Positions 49,590-61,264 are shown, counted from the stretch's first letter. The stretch: 64,000 bases of DNA from Dryas octopetala (GCA_963921425.1 OY992834.1:4340001-4404000); one strand, 5' to 3'. Notes: a model not told the origin generated them from the sequence alone. Translations and numbers: made by a program.

Positions 49590-50676
49590 TTGGATTGACG
49601 ATAATAGTATGCGATGAAAGTCCCATTCTTCTTCTGTGAATCCTTGACAGTTACTTTGTTGAGGCAGTGGCAGTGTGTCATAATCAGACTCCCAAGTTTC
49701 TGTACAGCATCAATGTGTACGCAGTACACTGCAATCTGTTGATTCAGTGCGGTATTTTTACCAGAGGTCAAGGTCCTGCATTTCACTGTGGTATTGGGAA
49801 ACAATTTATGTATGTAGATTTGTTTAAAAAAGAAAAAATAAAAAAAAACCTCTGATTTTTGTGTAACTTTGTCTATATGTTTGCAGTTCTCTTGGATGCC
49901 TATGTTGTAAGAATTTTGTGAAATGTTGCCAATCGTTATTAGCAGTTTACACGTTCCTCGTAGTTTTGCTTAACTGGTCATTGATATATTTGACATATAT
50001 ATGCTGCTGAGTCAGCACATAAGATTCCAAATTAAGTAGTTCTATGCATTGTGGCAAAAAAAAAAAGTAGTTTATGCATATTAGTCATGAAATCAGAACT
50101 CCAAGGAATGCTCTGTGTTCCTTGCGCAAGTATACGTGCTTTAATTTAATTCTCCAATTCCTTCTGAAAGGGTGTTAACTAAACCAAGCTAGGGCTCTAG
50201 TCTACATTTCCAATAGATACATAGGAAGAAAAAGCAAAGTTGGTCCTGTTTGCTATGCAAGTGTTAATGGTAGGTGGCCCTCTTTGTGAACAGAAATTCC
50301 CGTTTGCCTAATCCTAGCCTGGAGGTTAAAATGGTCTCCCCGGCCGGTACCACTGGAAGTACATGGACCAAACTTGGAATGCTGCAAGAGTTACTCAAAA
50401 AGTACTTATGTAAGTTTGTTCCTGTCACGTGGCAGTGTTGAATGGTACAACCTTACACAAGTTTTTCTCATATTAATGTTCAAGAAGCTAAGCAATTGGA
50501 TGGGAGGGGCACCAGTAGTGCTAGAGTGCTAGTCTATAATACTTAGGCATGGGAAAGGGTCGAGGGTTTAAAGGGTCTGGGCTAACCTATGTTGGATTGT
50601 TCTGCAACCGCAGGGAGAGTCAATCTTCAGTACGTAATGGGGCACAATAAGGACACGAATGGCCATATTCTGTTTG
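49590..50676. other. HAD gene 3'UTR and intergenic DNA up to the retrotransposon
   Basis: Ends at the left target-site duplication. A-rich runs at about 49827-49850 may be a poly-A region. No gene recognised. Confidence 0.55.
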
Positions 50677-50681
50677 GTAAG
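50677..50681. repeat. Left target-site duplication GTAAG
   Basis: GTAAG precedes the 5' LTR and matches 62962-62966 after the 3' LTR exactly. A 5-bp duplication is standard for LTR retrotransposons. Confidence 0.95.
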
Positions 50682-51741
50682 TGTTTGTGGGAAAATCCAC
50701 ATCGATCCGAATAGCCAATCACGGCTCGACACGTGGCTGGTCAACACCCACCTCGGAGTTGACTTTCTATAGTCAAACTTTGACCTCCACATCATCACTG
50801 GTCAGCATTTCCTCTGCCAGCTCAGACCGAATTCCCACGCCGGGCCCACTATGTTCGGTCCGAGCCGAACCGATGATCTTTCAATGGATCGAGTGTCCAT
50901 CTCACCAGGGTCATTCCGGTTCGGCTCGGCTCGGCACAGGGCACGGTCTCTTTTCGAGTTCTGGCGTCGACCAGTAAGGGCTCGGAAGGACCCCAGTCTA
51001 CTGGATCGGCTCGGTCTTGAATCCCATGCCCGATCCGATCATACATGGACTTTATGTCTACGCATAAAGACATGTGCTTGTATCGGCTCGGCTCGGCTCT
51101 CCGCCGCCATTCCCGGGAAGATCACGCTGGAACGAACCGCCACACTTAAATGCACCTGACACAAATCTTCTGACAGAAGGGATATCAGGCTTGCATTCAT
51201 GACTACTGGAGCAGTCTGCCTGAACCTTCCAGCCTTGCATTTAATGGAGCATTCAATGCAGCATTGAATGCTGAAGAAGCAGGCAGCTGAGCATGCAACT
51301 AGGTCTGACCAGGTGCGTGGGTCTCTGGCAACCATTCATTCACATGCAGGTATCTTACTCATTAAGGTTTCCTTTGCTTATATATATCAAGTCATATGTG
51401 CAAAAACTAGGACTACGCATCTACACACAAAACACTTACACAAAATTTCCACTCTCCCAAGAATATACCCAACTTGCTGAGAATAACCCAGAACATTTGC
51501 CTTGTTCTTCCCATTCTCCCAAGTTCTTCCTTTGTTCTTCCTCATCCATCATCAAACACCATCACTGACTTCATCATCGGAGCGTGTTTGGCTGGTACCA
51601 CACCGGTCCATCTCCCTTGACCTTGTTTCTCTTGCAGGAAGATCTCAACCAGCATCCACTTCATCATCCAGCAAAGCACCTGATCAGCCAGATCAGCTTA
51701 TCTAAGTTGTTGCATCTACCTTACGAGAATTTGCATCAACA
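50682..51741 (+). repeat. 5' LTR
   Basis: Starts TGTTTGTGGG and ends GCATCAACA. A TATA box (TTATATATAT) lies near 51378-51387, putting the U3/R boundary around 51415. The sequence is rich in CCGAGCC/GGCTCGG motifs. Confidence 0.96.
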
Positions 51742-51744
51742 GAT

Positions 51745-51760
51745 TGGCGCCGTCTGTGGG
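51745..51760 (+). other. Primer-binding site
   Basis: TGGCGCCGTCTGTGGG begins three bases after the 5' LTR. This is the PBS type usual in plant Tat elements. Confidence 0.85.
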
Positions 51761-51824
51761 AAGGCGACTTCAGCCGTTGTGTTCATCACTGCAAGTGCTA
51801 AGCCCCTCCTTCACATAAGTCATC

Positions 51825-54770
51825 ATGGCTACCATCTTTCGGGACACCAGCTCTTCCTCAGGAGCATCTCAGAATGATGAACAACATCAGCCTGAGACAC
51901 CTGAAAAGACAAGGGGAGCACAACTCCCCAGGACATCCAAGTCCAAAGGTCCCTCCAAAATCCGAGCTGCTCACAAACTCCTTAAGGAGAGCCAACGGCA
52001 CCTGGCCGCTGAGAATGCACTTCTCAAGCAGAATAATGAGCTGCTTGCGAAGCAGGCCGAGCTGGCCGGCGAACTTGCACGCCATCGTGCTCGGCTCGAG
52101 AATAGTGGGGGTTCGGGTTTCCAATCGCGCCGAACCCGAACCGAGCAGGAGGTCCTTTCACCATCTCCTTCTCGGCAAAGCACTCCTGCCGAGCCGAACG
52201 ATCAGACCGATCGGCAGGACTCGGATCACGTCTTCCCGGGCTTCGAGAACATGCCCCCGGCCGAACAGGCCGAGTGCCTGAACGCCCACCGTCTTCTTCA
52301 GCGAAAACTGGCGGCTTTCGGGAAACGTGTCCCCAGGAATTCGAGCGGAGACCGTGCCGACCCGAATACAAACCGACGACTCCCGGCCCAATCAAGGTTG
52401 GGGGCCAACAGTCCAGCCGGTTCGGCTGAAACCAGGGTCCCGATTGGGGATAGGCTCGGCCCCATCATCAGCCAGGATCCTTCCCCATCAGGAGCTCACT
52501 CAGGGAGACGATCGGTGAGCGACCGACTGGGATCGACTATGATCATGTCGGATCGACGACCGGTGAGCGAGAGGATCACTCGCCAGCCGGTGAGTGAGAG
52601 ACTCGGTAACCAGGCCGAATGCTCGGGGGAAAATGCGGCCGAGCCGAACCCGCCCGACGTGGAAAATCTTGTCCGGACTCTGGTCCAGGACCAAATCCGG
52701 AGCGTCCACGATCGGCTCGGCCACGTCGAGGTCTCCAGGGGGTACACCGGTAGGGCCGACCACGGAGAGGAACTCCCCCTCCCGTACACCAGCAGAATCC
52801 TGGATGCTGAGGTCTCCCGCGACACCAAACCCCCCAAGATGGATCAGTACGATGGGACCAAGGATCCCTACGACCATCTTGACAGCTTCAGATACGCCAT
52901 GGAGGCCCGCCAGGCATCTGAAGCCACGAAGTGCAGAATCTTCCCTTCGACCTTGAAGGGCTCGGCTCGGGGTTGGTTCCGAACCCTCCAACCGAACTCC
53001 ATCGACTCCTTCTCCGACCTCCGGAGGGCCTTCCTGGCGAGATATCGGGTTGTATCCGAACGACTCTACAACTTGAACGATATGTCGCTCATTAAGCAGC
53101 AGGAAGGGGAGAGCCTCAAGGCCTATCTGATCCGCTTCAACATCGAGTATACGAAGTGTGACGATTGCGACGATAGGTCAGCTAAGAACGCCCTCATGCA
53201 AGGTCTGCACGCCGGGGGACTCCGCTCCCACCTAATGAGGAATCCTCCCTCCACTTACGATGAGCTCTCTGCCGAAGCCACTAAGTGGGCGAGGGCTGAG
53301 GAGTGGGATGCTCAGGTGGAGGCCCTGAACCCCAGGCCGACCTCGGCCAAGAGGAAGGAGGGAGAGGTCGCAACTCCCAAACCCCAGGTCTAATCCAAGA
53401 AGACCAGGACCGAGGAGCCACGCCAACTTCTGGGTAAGGGACCCAAGTTTGTCCAGTACACGGAGTACACTCCCCTCAATGCCGGTCTGGAGACAATCTA
53501 CTCCAATGTCAAGGACCAACTCCCAGTTGCAAGGGAGATCAAGGGACCACCCCCAGACAAAATCAAGGAGGGCGTCTTCTGCAAGTACCACTCCAATCAC
53601 GGCCACGTCACGGGTGATTGCTACGCCCTCCGCGACGGAATTGAGACTCTTGCCCGGGCGGGTAAGATCAATCAATTCCTGGCCGGTGGACCTAGGGTAC
53701 CCAAGGCCGCGCCAAAGAAGCCCACCAACACCATCGAGGTCCAGGATGCTGCCATCGGATCAATCGGCGGGGGACCAACCTTCGTGGGGAGCTCGAACCG
53801 ATCCCAGAAGGAGTATGTCAGACAGGCGGCTCAAGCTCACGAGTCCCTGTCGATCCAGGCAGGTCAGCCCAGCACTTCCAAAAGACAGCGGAAAGACTGG
53901 GCGCCGGTCACCTTTGAGCCGAACGAGGCAAACGAGATCATCTTCCCCCACTATGATCCGGTCGTCATAGTGGCTGAGGTGGCCGGGACAACCATCGCGC
54001 GCTCCTTCGTCGATGGAGGGAGCTCAGTCAACATCCTCTACCACTCTGCGTTCGCGCAGATGGGCATCTGCGAGGATAAGTTGGAGACCGATACACCTGC
54101 CTTGGTCGGGTTCGGGGGAGAAGTGGTTCAGCCCCTCGGACACATCTACCTTCCCCTTTCGCTCGGGAAGGGACCGATTAAGAAGACCTGCATGACGTAC
54201 TTCATTGTCGTCAAGCGGCCGTCAGCCTACAACATCATTCTGGGCAGACCGGCTCTGGTCGACCTTGACTGCATCGTCCATTACGCCAACCTCCTTATCA
54301 AATGTCCGGTGGGCGACGACTGCATCGTCATTCAAGGAGACCAGTGCTCGGCTCGGTCATGCTACGCCACTTCGATCAAACAGAAGGGTCAGCTGCCGAA
54401 CTCGCAGGAACTTGACTCCATCGCCGATTCGGGCAGATGGCCGAGGGCGGAGACATTCGACTTCACTTTCGAGCCGAGCTCAGATTCTCGGCCCCTTCCC
54501 GCCGAGGCTTGGGAGGAAATGCCAATCTCGGACGAGACACCGGATCGGCTCGTCCGAGTGGGGACTCAGATCAGCCTCGAGCAGCGCTCCGCCATAATTG
54601 ACTTCCTCCGTGCCAACGCGGAAGTGTTCGCCTGGTCTTACGATGACATGCCAGGCATATCGTCTGACGTGATCACCCACAGGCTGAACACTGACCCAGG
54701 ATGCAAACCGGTCCGTCGAAGAGGAGGTCATACGATCCGGTCCGATACGCCGCCATGGCTGAAGAGGTAA
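51825..54770 (+). pseudogene. gag-protease frame, interrupted by one in-frame stop
   Basis: The frame opens with MATIFRDTSSSSG at 51825 and is stopped by TAA at 53391-53393 after 522 codons. It then continues in the same frame to 54770. Before the stop are an N-terminal coiled region and a retrotransposon gag domain (around WFRTLQPNSIDSFSDL). After the stop are a zinc knuckle-like C-x3-H...H-x4-C cluster near 53580-53625, then an aspartic protease with DGGSS at about 54013-54027. The stop falls between gag and knuckle, so this copy would make only truncated Gag unless it is read through. The 3' end leaves the pol frame. Confidence 0.85.
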
Positions 54771-57763
54771 CCAAGTTGCAAAACAACGGGTTCATCCGGG
54801 AGGTCAACTACCCCGACTGGCTTGCCAACGTGGTCATGGTAAAGAAGAACAATGGGAAGTGGAGGATGTGTGTGGACTTCACCGATCTGAACAGGGCTTG
54901 TCCCAAGGATAGCTTTCCCTTGCCCAGAATAGATCAGCTCGTCGATGCAACAGCAGGACATCAGCTCCTCAGCTTCATGGACGCCTACTCTGGATACAAC
55001 CAGATCCTGATGCACAAGTCCGACCAGGAAGGCACATCTTTCATAACGGATCGCGGCATGTACTGTTACAAGGTCATGCCCTTCGGCCTCAAAAACGCCG
55101 GAGCCACCTACCAAAGGCTGGTCAACCACATGTTCAGATCCTCCATCGGCAAATCCGTAGAGGTTTACGTAGATGACATGCTGGTCAAAAGCATCAAGGC
55201 GGACGATCACGTCAGGGACCTCTCAGACATGTTCGGAGTCCTGAAGGAGTATCAGATGCGGCTGAACCCAGCCAAATGTGTCTTTGGGGTTCGGTCAGGA
55301 AAGTTCCTTGGCTACCTGGTCAGCCAACGGGGGATTGAGGCCAACCCGGAGAAGATCCAGGCCTTGATCAACATGAAGTCTCCAAGGACACGCAAGGAAA
55401 TCCAGAGTCTGACTGGAAGAGTCGCCGCCCTGAACCGGTTCATCTCGAAGTCCACTGACCGGTGCCTCCCTTTCTTCAAAGCCTTAAGGGGAGCAGGGAA
55501 GAGCATAGAATGGACCCCCCAATGCGAGCAGGCTTTTCAAGATCTGAAAAGGCACATGGGGGAACCTCCCATCTTATCCAAACCAGAAGAAGGTGAAGAA
55601 CTTTTTCTCTACCTCTCTGTCTCTGACTCGGCTCTCAGCTCAGTTCTAGTGAGAGAGGTCGGCGGTGTACAACACCCCGTCTTCTATACGAGCCGAGCCC
55701 TCGCCGATGCCGAGACCAGATATCCAAAGTTCGAGAAGATGGCTCTCGCCCTGGTCAGCTCGGCTCGGAAACTGAGACCCTACTTCCAGGCTCATTCAAT
55801 CGTTGTCTTGACGGATCAGCCGCTCAGACAAATCCTGGCAAAACCCGAGACTTCGGGTCGGCTCATCAGGTGGTCAGTTGAGCTCGGCGAGTTTGACATC
55901 ATCTACCGTCCCAGGACGGCCATCAAAGGTCAAGCCATGTCGGACTTCATCTGTGAGTCGACCACCTCGACGGAGGATCCGCCGCGCACCGACGCTATGC
56001 CAGCGGCGTCTGATCCGAACTCAAACGGCGATCACGGCCAGGTTGACCTCCTCACCTGGACCCTCTATGTGGACGGATCTTCCAACACCATGGGAAGTGG
56101 AGCCGGGCTTGTTCTGATCTCCCCAGAACAAGTTGTGATGGAGTATGCCCTTCGCTTCAGATTTCAAGCATCCAACAATGAAGCAGAGTATGAGGCTCTC
56201 ATCGCCGGACTCAGACTGGCAAAGGAGCTCGGCGCAACCAAACTGAACATCTTCAGCGACTCCCAACTCATCGTCAATCAGATATTGGGAGAGTATGAGA
56301 CTCGAGAACCTAGCATGACTGCCTATCTCGAGAAGACTCGTCTGCTGCTTGGGAACTTCCATGAGTACAAAATATCCCAAATCCCGAGGGCAGAGAACTG
56401 CAGAGCCGACGCCTTGGCACGTTTGGCTTCGGCCACAGACACCGGATCCGCTAGACACGTTCCAGTTGAAATCCTGGACAGACCTAGCACCGCCGAAAAC
56501 GAGGTCACTGTCATACAGACCGAGGCCGAGCCGAACTGGATGACGCCGATCATCACCTACTTGGTCTCCGGAATCCTCCCCCCAGAGAGGGACAAGGCAC
56601 GCCTCATCAAAACAAGGTCGGCTCGGTTCAGCATGATCAGTGGTCAGCTCTACAAGAGGAGTTTCTCCCTGCCTTACTTGCGGTGTGTCACTCCCCAGGA
56701 AGGTCAGGATGTACTGAAAGAAATCCACGAGGGGATATGCGGAAACCACTCTGGAGGAAGAGCCCTCGCCTACAAGACGATCCGGCAGGGCTACTTCTGG
56801 CCGACGCTGAACAAAGACGCGGATCATCTCTCTCGCGCTTGTATCAAATGCCAGCAATTTGCCGCAGTCCCCCATCAACCTCCCCAGTTGCTGACCTCCA
56901 TATCCAGTCCCTGGCCGTTCGCGCAGTGGGGACTCGATCTGATCGGCCCAATGTCGAAGGCGAAAGGGCAAGTCACCATGGCTGTGGTAGCAGTCGACTA
57001 CTTCACCAAGTGGGCCGAGGCCGAACCCCTGGCCACAACCACAGCCGAACGGATGGAAACCTTCGTCTGGAAGAACATCATTTGCCGGTTCGGCATGCCG
57101 CACACCATCATTGCGGACAATGGCAAACAGTTCGACTGCAAGAAGTTCAGGAGCTTTTGTTCACGTCTGAACATCAACTTGCGCTTCACCACGCCTTACC
57201 ATCCGCAGTCGAACGGACAGGTCGAGGCCATCAACAAGATCATCAAGAAGACCCTCAAGACTAAACTGGATAATGCTAAGGGGAATTGGCCTGAACTCTT
57301 GCCAGAGGTGCTTTGGTCTTACCGAACTTCCTATCGCAACTCGACGAAGGAAACACCCTATGCATTGGCATTCGGAACTGACGTCGTCGTCCCGGTCGAA
57401 ATGGGGACTCCTTCATTCCGGACCGGCACGTACAAACCCGAGACCAACGACACCGGTCTTCGGCTCGGCCTGGACATAATCGAGGAGAGGCGAACCAACG
57501 CCAATCTCTGCCGAGCCGCTTACCAAAAGAGGGTAGCCAAATACTACAACCAGAGGGTCAGACCCAGGAGCTTCGGATTGGGCAGCCTCGTCATGAAAAA
57601 GAATCCCCTCGCTGTCAAGGAGAGCTCATTCGATCCGAACTGGACCGGACCATACAAAATCACAGGCATAGTCAAGCCTGGCACTTACAACTTGGCCACT
57701 CTAGCTGGTAAGCCTCTCAAGCATAGCTGGAACGCTGAACACTTGAAGACTTATTACCAGTAA
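54701..57763 (+). CDS. pol: reverse transcriptase, RNase H, second RNase H, integrase
   Basis: 1,020 codons in a frame one base behind the protease frame; the frames overlap only at 54695-54770. RT spans about 54790-55350, with YVDD at 55166-55177. The first RNase H follows (about 55580-55950). A second, archaeal-type RNase H (LTWTLYVDGSSN..., about 56040-56420) marks the Tat lineage. Integrase has an HHCC zinc region near 56740-56860 and a catalytic core with WGLDLIGP, IADNGKQF and an E in SNGQVEAINK. It ends with a GPYKITGIV-type C-terminal module. No obvious slippery heptamer lies in the overlap, so the shift looks like a one-base loss near 54715-54722 rather than programmed frameshifting. 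The first eight residues are non-homologous. Confidence 0.9.
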   Translation: MQTGPSKRRSYDPVRYAAMAEEVTKLQNNGFIREVNYPDWLANVVMVKKNNGKWRMCVDFTDLNRACPKDSFPLPRIDQLVDATAGHQLLSFMDAYSGYNQILMHKSDQEGTSFITDRGMYCYKVMPFGLKNAGATYQRLVNHMFRSSIGKSVEVYVDDMLVKSIKADDHVRDLSDMFGVLKEYQMRLNPAKCVFGVRSGKFLGYLVSQRGIEANPEKIQALINMKSPRTRKEIQSLTGRVAALNRFISKSTDRCLPFFKALRGAGKSIEWTPQCEQAFQDLKRHMGEPPILSKPEEGEELFLYLSVSDSALSSVLVREVGGVQHPVFYTSRALADAETRYPKFEKMALALVSSARKLRPYFQAHSIVVLTDQPLRQILAKPETSGRLIRWSVELGEFDIIYRPRTAIKGQAMSDFICESTTSTEDPPRTDAMPAASDPNSNGDHGQVDLLTWTLYVDGSSNTMGSGAGLVLISPEQVVMEYALRFRFQASNNEAEYEALIAGLRLAKELGATKLNIFSDSQLIVNQILGEYETREPSMTAYLEKTRLLLGNFHEYKISQIPRAENCRADALARLASATDTGSARHVPVEILDRPSTAENEVTVIQTEAEPNWMTPIITYLVSGILPPERDKARLIKTRSARFSMISGQLYKRSFSLPYLRCVTPQEGQDVLKEIHEGICGNHSGGRALAYKTIRQGYFWPTLNKDADHLSRACIKCQQFAAVPHQPPQLLTSISSPWPFAQWGLDLIGPMSKAKGQVTMAVVAVDYFTKWAEAEPLATTTAERMETFVWKNIICRFGMPHTIIADNGKQFDCKKFRSFCSRLNINLRFTTPYHPQSNGQVEAINKIIKKTLKTKLDNAKGNWPELLPEVLWSYRTSYRNSTKETPYALAFGTDVVVPVEMGTPSFRTGTYKPETNDTGLRLGLDIIEERRTNANLCRAAYQKRVAKYYNQRVRPRSFGLGSLVMKKNPLAVKESSFDPNWTGPYKITGIVKPGTYNLATLAGKPLKHSWNAEHLKTYYQ

Positions 57764-57949
57764 AAATGTAGTTAGGATCGGGGACTGTCCGACCTAACAC
57801 CCATTCCAATCAATGAAAAGATGAACACATTTCTACTCATTTTTCTTCTTATTTTTCGAAGCAAACACTGGGGACTCTACTCCTATACACTTCCAACAAA
57901 GAGGAAAGATCTAAGTGTTTCCTTCGAAAAAAAAAAAAAAAAATAGTAA

Positions 57950-58304
57950 ACCCATGTGCCGAGCCGAAGTGCCATTCTCGGCCCGACGCTCGGTGCATTA
58001 CAGACTCATCAGGTCTATAAACTCATGTGTCGAGCTGGCGCGCCATTTCCGGCCCGATGCTCGGCATATTACAGACTCATCAGGTCTATAAACTCATGTG
58101 TCGAGCTGGCGCGCCATTTCCGGCCCGATGCTCGGCATATTACAGACTCATCAGGTCTATAAACTCATGTGTCGAACTGGCGCGCCATTTCCGGCCCGAT
58201 GCTCGGCATATTACAGACTCATCAGGTCTATAAACTCATGTGTCGAGCTGGCGCGCCATTTCCGGCCCGATGCTCGACATTGTACAGACTTATCAGGTCT
58301 ATAA
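57950..58304 (+). repeat. 71-bp tandem array in the 3' region of the Tat element
   Basis: Five copies start at 57950, 58021, 58092, 58163 and 58234. Each contains 'cgagctggcgcgccatttcc' or a variant and ends 'actcatcaggtctataa'. The three central copies are nearly identical; the first and last diverge. A partial sixth unit follows. Tat elements often carry such hypervariable 3' tandem repeats, which can seed satellites. Confidence 0.93.
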
Positions 58305-58868
58305 AAATCCCTGTCCGAGCCGAAGTGACTTCCTACAGTCCTAACGTTCAACAGGATATTTCTAAAAGAAAAATATACACTCCAACCAAAACTTTCATCG
58401 TGCATGCCGAGCCGATCTGAAAGTAGGTTTGAATATTTTTCTCAAAAAAAAAAAAAACCGCATTCCTAAATATCTCAATGGGTATGCCGAACCCATTCGG
58501 AATCACTAGGGTTGTTAAATTTTTACTTATCTTGGTTATGCTTATCAAGCTGATCCGAAGACAAGTTTTAATTTACCATTACCATTCATTTTCATTACGA
58601 TCGGCATGCCGAGCCGATCTCAAAATGCCTTGGTTTTTATTATGTCTTTCACTTTTATCATTTTCTTGTCCATGTGTTATTAGTTTTGTCTTTTAGCTTA
58701 ATTTCCGAGCCGAACTGACAGCAACTTGTATCATATAAAGAAAATACTGATAAATAAATAACATAAAACCAAATACAAATTGTTCCAAAAACAATTAAAC
58801 CCGAGCCACACTTCGGCTCGAGAACAAAAAACAAAAACAAGACAACATAAGAGTTAAACAAAATCAGC
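58305..58868 (+). other. Noncoding spacer between array and antisense gene
   Basis: A-rich runs alternate with repeated 'gcatgccgagccgatct' (58402-58418 and 58604-58620). It probably contains the antisense gene's 3'UTR, but no polyadenylation signal is decisive. Confidence 0.55.
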
Positions 58869-58870
58869 TA

Positions 58871-61264
58871 TCATGCAGATCGCTCGGCAGGGCCCTCTTG
58901 GATCGGCTCGGTAGACTCCTCAGGCGTCTCCTCGCCGAGCTGCACCACCTCAACCCCGCCGATCTGCATCTCATCATTAGGATCGGAGTCGGGGACTGCG
59001 GGAATCGGGTTCGGCTCGTGTGCAGGCAGTGGAGGATCTTCCGGAGTCGGCTCGACTTCGGCGCGGACTTGGCGATCGGAAGGAGGAAGCTCATCCTGTT
59101 GACTTCCCTGGGTGTCTTCATCGTCATCGGACTCGCCAAGGAATGAGACATCCCAGTCCGGCCTCTTCGATTTGATCGCCTCCAAGAGCTCCTGATACCC
59201 ATCAAAATGGGCATCAGCCAGTGCCTGGGCGCTCGGCACTTCAGCTCGACGTCGGAGTTCGGCATTTTCGACCCTCCGTTCGGCAGCCTCGACGTCTCGC
59301 TGGAGATCGCCGACATAGTGCCTCAAGTCAGCCACATTTTGCTCCGAGGATGCAAGCTCTTTGCCGAGCCGAGCGACCTCCTCCTCCTTCCTGGCCAGCC
59401 TGGACTGCAGACCCTCTGACCGTTCGCGCTCGGCATTGACCGTCCGCTCGGCCTCGGCCAGCTTCTCTTTTAGCTCCAGGATTCGTGCCCGAAACCTCTC
59501 CAGTTTCGCCTCGGCATCGACGGCGGCCTTAGCAGCTTCGAACTGCCTCATGGCGAGCTGCAAGAGAAACATATCTGTTACTAATCCGAACCGAGCGAAT
59601 AGACGAAATCCGAAGTAAAAGAGACTTACCAACATGGCCTGGCGGGATGCGATCAGAGCCTGGTGGCTGAAGCCCGGCTCGCCATGATCGGCCCACAGCC
59701 CCTCCTGCACCCTCGCGGTCATCACGCGCTTAAGGCCCGTGACGAACGGCTCGAGGCCGGGGTCTACCTCCACCGCCTTCAGGGGCGCCGAACCAGATGC
59801 TCCGGCACCAGAACCGCCGGGTTCGGCCCGAGCCCTCTTCTCCACCGGGGCCTCGGTCTGGGGAGCTTTCCTCTTCTCTGCTTGCCGAACCGGTCTCGGC
59901 GCAGGAGATCTAGGCTGGGCTGCCGCTGGGGCAGGAGCCTGGACCGGCTCGGCAGGGGGCCGCCCCGCTGCTTTCTTCTGGACGCTCCGAGCCGCCCTCC
60001 TCCTAAGGCGAGTCTCCAGTTCGGTGGGCGCCATTCCCCTTTCGGCCCTAGGATTCCACCTGGGCACAAACCAGGAGATCCCGCTCGATCGGATCTGAGT
60101 CTCCCCGAGCAGGAACTTGGTTGACAAGTACTCTGCCGGTGAGTCCCTGATCGCGGCGATCTGGTCCTTGAGTTCGCCTCGGAGCTTGTACTTGCCCCAG
60201 CTGACTGCAAAAGCGAAACCAAAAAGGGTTAGACAGAGGAAAAATGCAATTGTTACAAGACATAAGCAAATTGTCCTCGGATCGGCCCCAAACTCCCAAT
60301 GCCCACCTGGGATCCTAAAGGCTCTGGGAACCCGAGCCGAAGTCATTCTGTTCGGATCGACGAATTCCCAATCCCCAGAGACAAAGAAGTATCTTTCCTT
60401 CCATGTCTTCTGGGAAGAGGGATTCCCACCGAAGAGTGGCCCCGAGTACGCCTGGAGGTTGTAGAATCCGAGCTCGCTCTGCTTCGACCTCAGCGCGTAA
60501 TTGCAAAACAGGATATCCTTGTGTGGCACACACTTGTGCACTTTGTGCCACAAGATATGCATGGACAGGATGATCCTGTATACATTCGGGTTCAGCTGGT
60601 GTGGCGCCGCGCCGATCGTCGCGAGCCAGTCCTGCAGGAAGGTATGCAGGGGAAGCCGAACCCCATTCTCAAACATCTCCGGGTACATGGTCACCCATCC
60701 TATCGGGGGTCGGCTCGGCTTCTCCCCCTCGGTCGGCAACCTCATCAGCACGGAGTCAGGGACTGAGTACCTATTCCTCAAGTCCCTGAGATGGTATTCG
60801 GTCATCTCGTTGGGGATCTGATCGGCCTTCCACGCCAGTTCCTCATAGAAGTCCGAGTCGACCGGACTCCCCGTCACTCCCTGAGCCGAGGTCGACGCCT
60901 CGTGACCCCTATCCCTTTCATCCGAGCCTGAAGTGAGTCTGCTCGGGATAATGGCGATCGGCTCGACGTCGAGAGGCTCTTCGTCGCCTCCTTCGGCCGT
61001 CCCTTGTTCCCAATCGGAACTCAGTATCTCGGGGTTTTCTTGGTCCCCTCGGGCTCGGCGCTCTCCACCTGGATTGCGATTCAGTGCCGAGCCGGCCTCG
61101 TCCAACTCTTCGGACAAGCCGTCCCAACTCGCCTCACCCGCAGGTGGGCTTCGGCTCGGCTCGGCCTCTTCCGCAGGTGGGCTTCGGCTCATCTCGGCCT
61201 CGCTGTCTCCTTCAAACGCCTCCCCAGAGCCGAGCCGATCACTCGAGTCGGATCCAGACATCAC
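58871..61264 (-). CDS. Antisense ORF of the Tat element (putative gypsy-type transposon protein), probably spliced
   Basis: 797 uninterrupted codons run opposite to gag-pol. Residues about 155-262 (ending CNYALRSK) resemble the plant 'putative gypsy type transposon' domain found in antisense ORFs of Tat relatives. A Pro/Ala/Arg-rich region (about 430-510) and a Glu/Arg-rich coiled coil (about 570-695) follow, then an acidic tail. Two T-rich segments with GT-AG borders sit in frame: 60306-60205 (102 nt) and 59629-59558 (72 nt). Removing them leaves 739 aa and excises two hydrophobic stretches (for example LCLVTIAFFLCLTLFGFAFA) that do not suit the rest of the protein. The function of this family is unknown. 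A TATA box lies upstream. The ORF is intact although gag-pol is not. Confidence 0.85.
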   Translation of the reverse strand: MMSGSDSSDRLGSGEAFEGDSEAEMSRSPPAEEAEPSRSPPAGEASWDGLSEELDEAGSALNRNPGGERRARGDQENPEILSSDWEQGTAEGGDEEPLDVEPIAIIPSRLTSGSDERDRGHEASTSAQGVTGSPVDSDFYEELAWKADQIPNEMTEYHLRDLRNRYSVPDSVLMRLPTEGEKPSRPPIGWVTMYPEMFENGVRLPLHTFLQDWLATIGAAPHQLNPNVYRIILSMHILWHKVHKCVPHKDILFCNYALRSKQSELGFYNLQAYSGPLFGGNPSSQKTWKERYFFVSGDWEFVDPNRMTSARVPRAFRIPGGHWEFGADPRTICLCLVTIAFFLCLTLFGFAFAVSWGKYKLRGELKDQIAAIRDSPAEYLSTKFLLGETQIRSSGISWFVPRWNPRAERGMAPTELETRLRRRAARSVQKKAAGRPPAEPVQAPAPAAAQPRSPAPRPVRQAEKRKAPQTEAPVEKRARAEPGGSGAGASGSAPLKAVEVDPGLEPFVTGLKRVMTARVQEGLWADHGEPGFSHQALIASRQAMLVSLFYFGFRLFARFGLVTDMFLLQLAMRQFEAAKAAVDAEAKLERFRARILELKEKLAEAERTVNAERERSEGLQSRLARKEEEVARLGKELASSEQNVADLRHYVGDLQRDVEAAERRVENAELRRRAEVPSAQALADAHFDGYQELLEAIKSKRPDWDVSFLGESDDDEDTQGSQQDELPPSDRQVRAEVEPTPEDPPLPAHEPNPIPAVPDSDPNDEMQIGGVEVVQLGEETPEESTEPIQEGPAERSA
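59558..59629 (-). other. Candidate in-frame intron 2 of the antisense gene
   Basis: Donor TTG|GTAAGTC and acceptor TTCTCTTGCAG|CTCG. It is 72 nt, phase 0, strongly T-rich, with 'ttagtaac' as a possible branch site. The length is near the minimum for plant introns. Confidence 0.7.
60205..60306 (-). other. Candidate in-frame intron 1 of the antisense gene
   Basis: Donor CCCAG|GTGGGC and acceptor GCTTTTGCAG|TCAG. It is 102 nt, phase 1, T-rich inside GC-rich coding DNA, with a pyrimidine tract before the AG. Confidence 0.65.

Noticed and set aside
54695..54770. Programmed -1 frameshift between protease and pol
   Set aside because: No X-XXY-YYZ slippery heptamer is visible in the overlap, and the protease-frame tail after about 54720 is not family-like; a one-base loss is simpler.
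56021..57103. 360-codon minus-strand ORF opposite pol
   Set aside because: Shadow of the pol frame in GC-rich DNA; no introns, promoter or domain, unlike the real antisense ORF at 58871-61264.
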